A stretch of DNA of 47,178 nucleotides from a virus. The stretch is taken from the IMG/VR virus record IMGVR_UViG_3300035701_000061, positions 1 to 47,178 of that record. One strand, 5' to 3'. The notes under the pieces are model-generated. The model saw nothing but the letters and a program-made list of their open reading frames with translations, was not told the origin of the DNA and ran no database searches. Below, piece after piece: positions 16,232-22,577 of this stretch. Position 1 is the first letter of the stretch. Every line of letters begins with the position of its first letter. Both the position numbers and the translations under genes were made by a program.

Positions 16232-17362
16232 CTATGTTAATGTTATTGGTTCTTCCCATTTATCTATATTGTTTCTCCATTTTAGGGCCTCTTCTACTGT
16301 TTTACATTCTGGATGTACGCCCTCTATGTGCCAAACATCTTCCATGCTTGGATTTTTCATTTTAAGAAAAGGGCGAATTCTTTCGTCTTCTAACTTTAAA
16401 GATATTAGCTCATAGGTCCCCTGTTTGTCTATAATTTTTGCACCCAAGGCAAGATAAATTCTTTTAATTCCAATCTTCCTAACAATCTCGCGTCTTATTT
16501 CTACATTTTTTTCTGTTAGAATAATTTTGGGATCTAATTGATCTGCGGGGGTCATTACTATTTCTTTTGGAACTTTTATTCCGTTTAGCGAATAAACCTT
16601 TAATAGCCCCCCCTCATACTCTACAGTAGGTCCAGTTTCATTATGAAGCCTACCATTTTTCATCTTTATAGTTATTGGTTTTTCTGAGACACAACAAAAT
16701 TCTTGTAAGGGATAGCAAGGCCCAACATTAGCTATGTTTGTAAAAATTTTATAGTTATCATTATATTTTACATTACATTCTTTCTCAAAAAAATCATAAA
16801 AACTATTCCAATAGGCCCAATATCCGTCACAGTAGGGCCGAACAAACTTCCCAACCTGGCTCCCAACCTGGCTCTCAACCTGGTCCCCAACCTGGCTCCT
16901 AACCTGGTCCCCAACCTGGCTCCTAACCTGGTCCCCAACCTGGCTCCTAACCTGGTCCCCAACCTGGCTCCTAACCTGGTCCCTAACCTGGCTCCCAACC
17001 TGGCTCCAAACCTGGCTCCCAACCTGGCTCCTAACCTGGTCCCTAACCTGGCTCCCAACCTGGCTCTCAACCTGGTCCCCAACCTGGCTCCAAACCTGGC
17101 TCCCTTTTGTGTTTAATAAATTATAAATATAATAAATGGATAAATAAGCAACAACAGGATTAGAAAAGTAAAAAACTGGAACGGGATTTAACTTAAGAAT
17201 TTGTTTATAAAATTCATTTATATTTTCAGTGGTTTCTTTTCTATCAATTCTTTCAGTAGACAATCCAATTTTTATCCATTTGTCCACATAATAAGGAAAT
17301 TTATCAATCTGTTCTTGTCTTAATTTATCAATCATTTTTACATTAGAAGATTCAATTTTCAT
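16232..17362 (-). CDS. DUF6745-like protein with 21 tetrapeptide repeats
   Basis: 376 residues. An N-terminal domain (residues 1-87) is followed by 21 tandem copies of a [S/D]QV[G/R/W/E] tetrapeptide (residues 88-171). A C-terminal domain holds ITIKMKNGRLHNETGPTVEYEGG and a W-H-I-E-G-V segment. Proteins with this layout and long 'DQVxxQV' arrays occur in bacteria and phages as DUF6745. The array may form a beta-solenoid or coiled rod. It is encoded by a 12-bp tandem repeat and so is likely to vary in copy number. The start overlaps the stop of the short ORF before it. Confidence 0.75.
   Translation of the reverse strand: MKIESSNVKMIDKLRQEQIDKFPYYVDKWIKIGLSTERIDRKETTENINEFYKQILKLNPVPVFYFSNPVVAYLSIYYIYNLLNTKGSQVWSQVGDQVESQVGSQVRDQVRSQVGSQVWSQVGSQVRDQVRSQVGDQVRSQVGDQVRSQVGDQVRSQVGDQVESQVGSQVGKFVRPYCDGYWAYWNSFYDFFEKECNVKYNDNYKIFTNIANVGPCYPLQEFCCVSEKPITIKMKNGRLHNETGPTVEYEGGLLKVYSLNGIKVPKEIVMTPADQLDPKIILTEKNVEIRREIVRKIGIKRIYLALGAKIIDKQGTYELISLKLEDERIRPFLKMKNPSMEDVWHIEGVHPECKTVEEALKWRNNIDKWEEPITLT
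16850..17101 (-). repeat. Tandem 12-bp minisatellite coding tetrapeptide repeats
   Basis: 21 units of about 12 bases; on the + strand they read AACCTGGCTCCT, AACCTGGTCCCC and close variants. They sit fully inside the 376-residue gene and keep frame. The repeat is also open in another frame (RLGARLGT-type peptides), so slippage in multiples of 12 never breaks the gene. Confidence 0.95.
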
Positions 17363-17415
17363 TCTATAAATATTCCCGCAATAAGCCGAACTAACTCACT
17401 TCGATATTTTCTCAT
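17359..17415 (-). CDS. Possible 18-residue coupling peptide
   Basis: A short frame MRKYRSELVRLIAGIFIE starts with ATG overlapping the TGA stop of lectin-like gene C (ATGA at 17415-17412). It ends with a TGA overlapping the ATG of the 376-residue gene (17362). The double overlap suggests ribosomes pass through it to reach the larger gene. It may have no function beyond coupling. Confidence 0.4.
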   Translation of the reverse strand: MRKYRSELVRLIAGIFIE

Positions 17416-17723
17416 TTTATACTCCTGGCACAACGGACCCTATTATGATCGAGCATGTAGTTCCAATTCTGAGTGCCCCTGTAGAAGTTCTGGAGGTACG
17501 CGAAGTTGATATGGTGCTTAACCGGAGTAGCGGACCAGTACCAATCCTCTTCAAAATTACCAACTTCTTCTTTATGTTCGTACATCAGTAACAATTCTTC
17601 CCTGGTTGGCAATCTCCAACCATCTTTATTGTCTTTAAACTTATCCATCGCTTCGTTCCATGTCATTTTCTCAGGTTCATCTTTCTCAGCTACTTCAAAA
17701 TTTATATGTTTTTCTATTATCAT
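17412..17723 (-). CDS. C-type-lectin-like (DUF1566-like) protein C, DGR-target-like
   Basis: 103 residues, same architecture as protein A (TWNEAMDKFKDN, GWRLPTREEL, YEHKEEVGNF, YWSA, NRVRC). The variable segment 17430-17543 is two codons longer than in A and B. AGGAGG lies about 5 bases before the ATG at 17723. The N-terminal 55 residues are nearly the same as the corresponding part of B, so these genes come from duplication with change focused on the C-terminus. It overlaps the upstream gene by 4 bases. Confidence 0.8.
   Translation of the reverse strand: MIIEKHINFEVAEKDEPEKMTWNEAMDKFKDNKDGWRLPTREELLLMYEHKEEVGNFEEDWYWSATPVKHHINFAYLQNFYRGTQNWNYMLDHNRVRCARSIK
17430..17543 (-). other. Candidate DGR variable region, copy C
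   Basis: 38 codons; two extra codons (GTT AAG) follow the first fixed block. The remaining codons align with A and B: CAC/CAT/ATC/AAC/TTC against GAC/GAT/AGC/ATC/GGC in A and TAC/ATT/AAC/TAC/CTC in B. Third bases agree in every one of these five columns. Confidence 0.6.
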
Positions 17724-18166
17724 TTTTCCTCCTTTTTTATATTTAACATTAGTTCTTCAGGTTCTTTGGGTATATAGGGAAACTCTACCATTGTACAACT
17801 ACCCTTACCCGTATACCAACTATTACCGCCATCATCCGAAAACACCTTACCTTCAATATTATATGGCTTACCTTCAAACCTGTCTGCTTGTTTAAAAATT
17901 GTAGAACATCTATTGTTTTGAAATACACCGTTGCCAACCTCAGTCCACTCATCATCGTTACCCGTTAAAGATGTTAGGGGTTTAAAAGCTGCTAAGATAT
18001 TAAATATTTGCCTAATCATACTAGCGGATGCGCCGCTGTGGCCTTGTCTGCTAAAGACTTCTATAAGTTCCCTTACTGCCTCTCCAACCATTCCACCATA
18101 GACACTATCTTTGTCAAATAATTTAGCAAGGGTTAATTCTTTTATTGCATGTTTTGTTAAACTCAT
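17720..18166 (-). CDS. Conserved phage protein (GHSGASASMI type)
   Basis: 148 residues from the ATG at 18166, chosen because GGAGGAAAA lies directly upstream. Contains FSRQGHSGASASMIRQIFNI at about residues 39-58, then PLTSLTGNDDEWTEV and QNNRCSTIFKQ. This set of motifs recurs in phages of many hosts in early regions. No structure or function is assigned. The ATGA-type overlap with the lectin-like gene C places them in one unit. Confidence 0.75.
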   Translation of the reverse strand: MSLTKHAIKELTLAKLFDKDSVYGGMVGEAVRELIEVFSRQGHSGASASMIRQIFNILAAFKPLTSLTGNDDEWTEVGNGVFQNNRCSTIFKQADRFEGKPYNIEGKVFSDDGGNSWYTGKGSCTMVEFPYIPKEPEELMLNIKKEEK

Positions 18167-18205
18167 TTTTCCTCCGCTTTGTCGCATATTACGTTATGCG
18201 ATTAT

Positions 18206-18358
18206 TTAATAACCTCTATAAAAAGCTCCAAAATAAAAACCTATTGTTAAATATTTTCCTCTTCCTTCATGCCAGGCAGGAAGCCAATATTCAAACCAAA
18301 ACTTTTTAAACATTTTAAATCTCAAGCAGTAATTTACTTTGTTTATTGTTATTTGCAC
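18206..18358 (-). CDS. Small aromatic-rich protein (50 aa)
   Basis: A GTG at 18358 directly follows the TGA of the 23-residue frame (sequence GTGTGAGTG). AAAGGGG lies about 10 bases upstream. The product is rich in Phe, Tyr and Trp (FKKFWFEYWLPAWHEG and FYFGAFYRGY), resembling small phage proteins of unknown role. It fills the otherwise empty gap between 18166 and 18430. Confidence 0.5.
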   Translation of the reverse strand: MQITINKVNYCLRFKMFKKFWFEYWLPAWHEGRGKYLTIGFYFGAFYRGY

Positions 18359-18430
18359 TCACACCCCTTTGTCGGCTAGTTGCCAATATTTGCATTGTTT
18401 AGCATCCATATTGTTTATATCAAATTTCAT
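18359..18430 (-). CDS. Possible 23-residue peptide
   Basis: An ATG at 18430 with AGGAGG about 5 bases upstream opens a 23-codon frame (MKFDINNMDAKQCKYWQLAD and three more) ending at 18359, one base before the next GTG start. The strong ribosome binding site and tight junction support translation. No function can be assigned. Confidence 0.45.
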   Translation of the reverse strand: MKFDINNMDAKQCKYWQLADKGV

Positions 18431-18443
18431 TTTTCCTCCTCTA

Positions 18444-18584
18444 TTAATCCGTAATAAGTTTGTACATCTCATCCGTCCCACATGTCAAATAAAACCTCAA
18501 GGTACCAAATTTTTCTTTTACTTGACTAGCGGCTGGCCATAAATATTTATCAGGATATAATGCAACATATATTATCTTTTTTTG
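18444..18584 (-). pseudogene. KEKFGTLRFY-type phage segment, reachable by -1 frameshift
   Basis: This frame has no usual start codon but encodes a typical phage motif, ASQVKEKFGTLRFYLTCG followed by TDEMYKLITD. It joins the frame of the preceding 105-residue gene at A7 (18583-18577), which reads TTC AAA AAA AGA TAA in that gene. Slipping one base back on the run gives AAG ATA ATA TAT and the new frame. It could be a programmed -1 frameshift product, a sequencing error in the homopolymer or a truncated remnant of a larger gene. Confidence 0.45.
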
Positions 18585-18889
18585 AATCTATATCCTGCCG
18601 GCATTCTCCATTTTTCCCTAGGTTCTTTAGACAATACAATTTTACGAACTTCCCGTGTATCTTTATACTGTTCAGGTCTAACGAAATACATCGGGCAGGA
18701 AAAGCCCCTACAATCGACGATTTCTTCTGGCCCTGCCATCCCTATGCACCCACAACAAAACGCACGAATTGTTGGAGTTTGCGCCGTAGACCTCAGGGCC
18801 TTGAAGTAATTGTTACGTTGTATCTTGTTCATCTGCTTACGCTTAATTTCTCTTCCAGCCAGTATCTTCTCTAAATTATCTATTTCCAT
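18572..18889 (-). CDS. Small cysteine-rich phage protein
   Basis: 105 residues with an N-terminal basic helix, the cluster AFCCGCIGMAGPEEIVDCRG and F-S-C-P-M-Y-F-V-R (about residues 43-70), likely one zinc site. The pattern 'IRA.C..C.GG...EV..C....CP' is common in small phage proteins. The ATG overlaps the TAA of the helicase gene (TAATG at 18891-18887), with GGAGGT inside the helicase end as ribosome binding site. The frame ends just after a run of seven A that could allow slippage. Confidence 0.75.
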   Translation of the reverse strand: MEIDNLEKILAGREIKRKQMNKIQRNNYFKALRSTAQTPTIRAFCCGCIGMAGPEEIVDCRGFSCPMYFVRPEQYKDTREVRKIVLSKEPREKWRMPAGYRFKKR

Positions 18890-20493
18890 TACATACCTCC
18901 AAATTTCCGTATCATTTTACTAACTACACTATGCGGCTGGTTAGCCAATACCCAGCGCCTATAGTACCAAGGCGTATCTTTAACACGTTTACCCATATGA
19001 ACACCGCTTGGCAATATATCACTCGTACCTTCTAGTGCGTTCTTCCTCATAGTGTTCACTGTGGCAATCATATAAGCACCATCACTTCTATTCATTTGCA
19101 TGATCTGAGCCTTAGTAAACCCCGCGATTGTGAGTGTTTGTATCTGTTTTTGTGTTAATGGTAGGTTGCCATTAGTCATGGTTGTAGCATCACGCGGATG
19201 TAAGTTCTTAAGAAACATATCAGAACTCAAGAACCTACTAGGAAATTGTTTTGATATAATAAGTTTATGCAACCCAACCATACCCAATTGTTTGATTCTG
19301 TCAGCAATTGTGACAACCCTGCGCGTATATATATATTGTTCCGATTTGGTATCTCCATTAAGTTTCATATACTCAAGCTCATCATAGATGTCACAGATCT
19401 CTTTCGTGGTGTCTACTCGACCTCCAAGAAGGACTAAGTCCTGTACCTTTTCGTACAATCCACGTCTAATACTAGGTGCCTCACCAAACGCGTATATACG
19501 GGCATTCTGTTTGCCTGGAAAAAGTCTTAATGCACGACCTATACGTTGAAGATATAGCGTAGGTGAAGTGGTTGCATAAGGCATAAAGATAACCTGCAAA
19601 CAAGGAGCATCAAATCCGTGCGACAATACATTGCACGTTGTCAATACTTCAGTGTCGCCATTTCGAAAATCTTCAAGTGCTTCATCACGGGTATCGTTTT
19701 CTAAATCTGACGTAATGGTTTTGCATTTAACTCCATGATCCACCATAACAGATGACATAGTTTTGGAGTCCTCAATTGTCTTCAAGAATACGATAGCCTT
19801 CTGTCCTTTCTCCTGTCTGAGATATAAGTCAGTTACCCTAGCCATCCTGTCTTCATCCGTCAACGTGGTTTCTGTGACTATTTGATTGAGCTTGGGTTCT
19901 ACTAGATAACCTTGCTCGATAAGGTCTTTTATGGAAATAGAGAACGCTATACAGTCAAACCAGTTGGTCATCAGTTGACCTTCCCTGTATGGAGTAGCAG
20001 TACAACCCAATACCTTGGCATCTTTGAAATAAGATAACGCCTTCTCGTAACTGTTTGTGGTTAGGTAATGCATCTCGTCAACAATTATTAACCCGACAGT
20101 TCTCTTGTCTCCATGGAAAACGCTGCCACCAGATAGCCAGTTAATTATCTTGTCCTCTACCCTTGCCGACTGCATTGTACTGATAACGACTTGTGAGTCT
20201 GGACTTGGTTCTATGTCGGCCTGTAACACACCAATCTTGAGCTCAGGTGTACGTAAGGCAAACCGCGCCTTGGTCTGGGTGGTAAGTATTGACAGGTGAG
20301 ATAACACTAGCACCATTTTGTCAGGGTTTTCAGACAGGTACCCGCGCGTAACCTCACAGAATACTTCCGTTTTACCCGCTCCACATGGCATCACAATACC
20401 AACTTTATTCTTGGTCTTGAGTTCGGTAAGTACAGATTCTATACAGTCTTTTTGATATGGTCTTAACTTAAAGGCGTCAACTTCCTGATCCAT
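18889..20493 (-). CDS. SF2 DNA helicase (DEAD/DEAH family, RadD/UvsW-like)
   Basis: 534 residues. RPYQKDCI (about 11-18, Q-motif region), Walker A M-P-C-G-A-G-K-T (35-42), D-E-M-H (139-142), TATPYR (165-170), and a C-terminal helicase domain with HGFDAP and Q-R-I-G-R-A-L-R mark an ATP-dependent SF2 helicase. The last about 100 residues (ATTMTNGNLPLTQKQIQTLT onward) are an unassigned extension, possibly DNA-binding. It likely unwinds or remodels branched DNA in replication or recombination, with the primase and recombination genes upstream in the same direction. GGGGGG lies about 5 bases before the ATG. A 14-codon ORF precedes it. Confidence 0.9.
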   Translation of the reverse strand: MDQEVDAFKLRPYQKDCIESVLTELKTKNKVGIVMPCGAGKTEVFCEVTRGYLSENPDKMVLVLSHLSILTTQTKARFALRTPELKIGVLQADIEPSPDSQVVISTMQSARVEDKIINWLSGGSVFHGDKRTVGLIIVDEMHYLTTNSYEKALSYFKDAKVLGCTATPYREGQLMTNWFDCIAFSISIKDLIEQGYLVEPKLNQIVTETTLTDEDRMARVTDLYLRQEKGQKAIVFLKTIEDSKTMSSVMVDHGVKCKTITSDLENDTRDEALEDFRNGDTEVLTTCNVLSHGFDAPCLQVIFMPYATTSPTLYLQRIGRALRLFPGKQNARIYAFGEAPSIRRGLYEKVQDLVLLGGRVDTTKEICDIYDELEYMKLNGDTKSEQYIYTRRVVTIADRIKQLGMVGLHKLIISKQFPSRFLSSDMFLKNLHPRDATTMTNGNLPLTQKQIQTLTIAGFTKAQIMQMNRSDGAYMIATVNTMRKNALEGTSDILPSGVHMGKRVKDTPWYYRRWVLANQPHSVVSKMIRKFGGM

Positions 20494-20511
20494 TTATCCC
20501 CCCTTGTTTTT

Positions 20512-20556
20512 TTACTTAACTATATTCCATACTTTTTTATAATTTAACTTAGACAT
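20512..20556 (-). CDS. Possible 14-residue leader peptide upstream of helicase
   Basis: MSKLNYKKVWNIVK, from an ATG at 20556 with GGGGAGG about 5 bases upstream, ends 18 bases before the helicase ATG. The very strong ribosome binding site for such a short frame suggests a leader peptide that could tune helicase expression. Expression is not proven. Confidence 0.4.
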   Translation of the reverse strand: MSKLNYKKVWNIVK

Positions 20557-20620
20557 ATTTCCTCCCCTTTGTTTAAGAGACACTTATAGATTATTAAAGA
20601 TGATTTTTTCGCTCGGCGTT

Positions 20621-20674
20621 GTGGTCAGTATTATGGGCGTCCTTCCAGATACCATGAACGTGGTCAGTATTATG
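20621..20674 (+). repeat. Direct repeat GTGGTCAGTATTATG x2
   Basis: Exact 15-bp copies at 20621-20635 and 20660-20674, spaced 39 bases start to start (about four helical turns). A partial third copy (TTCAGCAATATGAG) follows near 20684. The helical spacing suggests a protein-binding array. Confidence 0.8.
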
Positions 20675-20926
20675 AACATGCTTGTTCAGCAATATGAGCG
20701 ATGGCGTTCAGTTATCTGAGCACGGTTTATAGAACCACTACACGGCTAGTAGAGCCATAGTAGAGCTATATAGCCACAGTTTACTGATTTAAAGACTACC
20801 CCCAGACTTCCCCCACTGTACTATGCGTAAGGCACACAATTTTTAGATACACCCCTAACCTAGTCACTAGTTTCAAGCAACATCTTTTTGATCTATAAGC
20901 TTGATTCTTTTTTCAAATATCCGGTG

Positions 20927-20944
20927 TTTTTAGAATTCTAAAAA
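20927..20944. repeat. 18-bp perfect palindrome
   Basis: TTTTTAGAATTCTAAAAA, in the middle of the gene-free region. Could be an operator for a dimeric regulator or part of an origin. The flanking T and A runs are not terminator-like because the stem itself contains them. Confidence 0.8.
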
Positions 20945-20981
20945 GCCCTACGTGATCGCCAGGCTCGCCCTGGATTGCTTC

Positions 20982-21010
20982 TGTTGCGAATTTTTTTTGG
21001 TCTCGCAACA
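20982..21010. repeat. Inverted repeat TGTTGCGA / TCGCAACA
   Basis: Eight-base perfect arms at 20982-20989 and 21003-21010 flank a T-rich loop. Possible stem-loop in RNA or single-stranded origin DNA. There is no T-run after the second arm, so it is not a standard + strand terminator. Confidence 0.6.
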
Positions 21011-21166
21011 ACAATCTGCAAACTCGTAGTCAGTTGCAAACCGTCCCCTAGACCCGCTATCACGAGCTACGGTGTGGCTCTTCACCACTTTGTAACTTTT
21101 TTATCCTGATAGCTCTATCGATTCTTTTAGTTTTGCATGAAAATGATTTTGTGTCAAGATAATTTT

Positions 21167-21403
21167 TTAGGCATCAAACTCTTTTTTAAATATCTTTAAT
21201 AGCAAACTCCACACCTCATCATTCGTGTTGTGGTTATCTATCTCACCATGCCCACCCATGTCACAATTATCTAGCCATTGGTAGTCAAAATTCGTGCAGT
21301 TTTCCTTGGTGCAGGAATTGTTATCGTTGATATAGATTAATCCTATCGTTCTCGCTTTGTTTTCCTGGCTATGGGGAAACGATTCAATGGTTACTCTAAG
21401 CAT
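21167..21403 (-). CDS. Unknown small acidic protein
   Basis: 78 residues with an Asn/Asp-rich middle (YINDNNSCTKENCTNFDYQW, HGEIDNHNTNDEVW) and no recognised motif. The start ATG at 21403 has AAAGGAG about 8 bases upstream, a sound ribosome binding site. It is the last gene before the gene-free region at 20557-21166. Function unknown. Confidence 0.7.
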   Translation of the reverse strand: MLRVTIESFPHSQENKARTIGLIYINDNNSCTKENCTNFDYQWLDNCDMGGHGEIDNHNTNDEVWSLLLKIFKKEFDA

Positions 21404-21471
21404 TGGGTTCTCCTTTTTTTGAATTAGGTTACTCTCTTCAGAGGATATAATATCTGGTTATCGCTGTCTCC

Positions 21472-21702
21472 TTAGTCAAGCTTTGCTCCCTTGCTATACG
21501 TTCCAGCCCTTCTCTGTGCCTGTTCTTCTCTGTGTTTATAGTCCTTGCTTGAGCCTAGACAGTTAAACTTAAAACTACATTTGGATATTAATTTGGATAA
21601 CACACCACCACACGCGCAGTTTACTGGTTCATCTTCCTTTTTCATAACAAGAACCTCTATTGTTTTGTTACATTTATCGCAGTTATATTCGTATAGGGGC
21701 AT
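21472..21702 (-). CDS. FmdB-type zinc-ribbon protein
   Basis: 76 residues beginning MPLYEYNCDKCNK, with C-x-x-C near residues 8-11 and C-A-C-G-G at about residue 29, the FmdB family regulatory zinc ribbon. The C-terminus is basic. GGAGG lies about 7 bases before the ATG. It overlaps the end of the RusA gene by 20 bases and likely shares its message. The family is often called a transcriptional regulator but the function in phages is unproven. Confidence 0.85.
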   Translation of the reverse strand: MPLYEYNCDKCNKTIEVLVMKKEDEPVNCACGGVLSKLISKCSFKFNCLGSSKDYKHREEQAQRRAGTYSKGAKLD

Positions 21703-22039
21703 TGTATTCCTCCAATACTATTAAGGCCATATCTTTAGCTACCTTAAACATTTTGGTTGCCTCAATTTTGTAAACTTGCGCGTCATCCTTGATTATCTTG
21801 GCAACAACCAACGCATCAAAAATGTTTTTGCAAATATTATCGAGATCGATCCGCCTGTTGTTTTTATATGAGAAGAACAAACGCAAGGATACGTTTTCCT
21901 TGATCAATTTGCAGTTTGTTTCCTGTTTAAACTTAATCAACTCGTTTATCAGCTCAATTTGTTTTGGCTGGTAAACCTTGCCTCTGTAAAATCTTGGTCG
22001 TTTGTGTGGCAAGACAGCAAAAGGGATTATTATATTCAC
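21683..22039 (-). CDS. rusA: RusA-like Holliday junction resolvase
   Basis: 118 residues from a GTG at 22039 (AAAGGATG about 8 bases upstream). Contains the RusA signature R-I-D-L-D-N-I-C-K (63-71) and F-D-A-L...I-I-K-D-D-A-Q-V (74-89), with the acidic residues D65, D67, D75 and D85/D86 that hold the Mg2+ ions. As a dimer the family nicks four-way junctions; here it would resolve recombination or replication intermediates before packaging. It belongs with the helicase, Sak4-like ATPase, exonuclease and primase genes of the same strand. Confidence 0.9.
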   Translation of the reverse strand: MNIIIPFAVLPHKRPRFYRGKVYQPKQIELINELIKFKQETNCKLIKENVSLRLFFSYKNNRRIDLDNICKNIFDALVVAKIIKDDAQVYKIEATKMFKVAKDMALIVLEEYNAPIRI

Positions 22040-22114
22040 GGCTCACATCCTTTCAGAAAAGGGTCTACATATATTTTGTTGTCTGTTGTACTGCAAATGG
22101 TATTACTATTGTTT

Positions 22115-22552
22115 TCATATCTCACAATTTCTATTGAATGGGTTAACATATATTTTATTATCAATATCGAAATTAATAAATCTCACCTTTACATATGCGT
22201 CTTTATTAATTGCATCCTCAATTGTAATTACCTCCGGCCCACCGCCATCTACTGCAATATATTGTAATTCGTTTAATGAAATACCAACATGATATATGTG
22301 ACCTTCTTTGTTTTTCCAGAAGATAAGGTGCCCTTCCGCCGGTTTGCTTTCTCTATCACTGGCAGAATATCTTTCGAATAAACCTTGTGCTGTATTATCA
22401 TATTCTTTCAGAAGTAAACCGCACATTTTTAAATATTCAATAACAAAACTTGAGCAATCGAAACCTTCTAATGGGTTTCTTGCCCCATATTTATATGGTT
22501 TTCCTACAAAACTTAACATAATTGTTAATGCTATTCCATGAACATTAATCAT
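22115..22552 (-). CDS. NlpC/P60 peptidase, endolysin candidate
   Basis: 145 residues. The catalytic Cys is C33 in G-F-D-C-S-S-F-V and the His is H88 in H-V-G-I, followed by a D-G-G-G turn (102-105) where the third polar residue of the family lies. Such enzymes cut gamma-D-glutamyl bonds of peptidoglycan. There is no signal peptide, so it would need a holin to reach the cell wall; none is adjacent, but small membrane proteins lie at 14.2 kb. A structural tail hydrolase is less likely given the - strand early location. AAAGGGG lies about 7 bases before the ATG. Confidence 0.85.
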   Translation of the reverse strand: MINVHGIALTIMLSFVGKPYKYGARNPLEGFDCSSFVIEYLKMCGLLLKEYDNTAQGLFERYSASDRESKPAEGHLIFWKNKEGHIYHVGISLNELQYIAVDGGGPEVITIEDAINKDAYVKVRFINFDIDNKIYVNPFNRNCEI

Positions 22553-22577
22553 AATTTATCCCCTTTCAATTTTATTT

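Larger units (their letters stand above)
20557..21166. other. Gene-free region with repeats and palindromes, candidate origin/control region
   Basis: About 600 bases without a convincing coding frame. It holds a 15-bp direct repeat at 20621 and 20660, an 18-bp palindrome at 20927-20944, an inverted repeat at 20982-21010, a CCAGG/CCTGG hairpin near 20960 and two TAGTAGAGC copies near 20739-20763. Repeats plus palindromes inside a replication gene block are typical of phage origins or multi-operator control regions. No tRNA or known ncRNA was recognised. Confidence 0.55.

Noticed and set aside
16768-17082. 104-residue frame of RLGARLGT repeats on the - strand
   Set aside because: It is an out-of-frame reading of the same minisatellite; the flanking domain structure belongs to the 376-residue frame.
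16850-17101. Tandem repeats that look at first like a CRISPR array
   Set aside because: Units are 12 bp without spacers, stay in frame inside a 376-residue gene and have no cas genes nearby.
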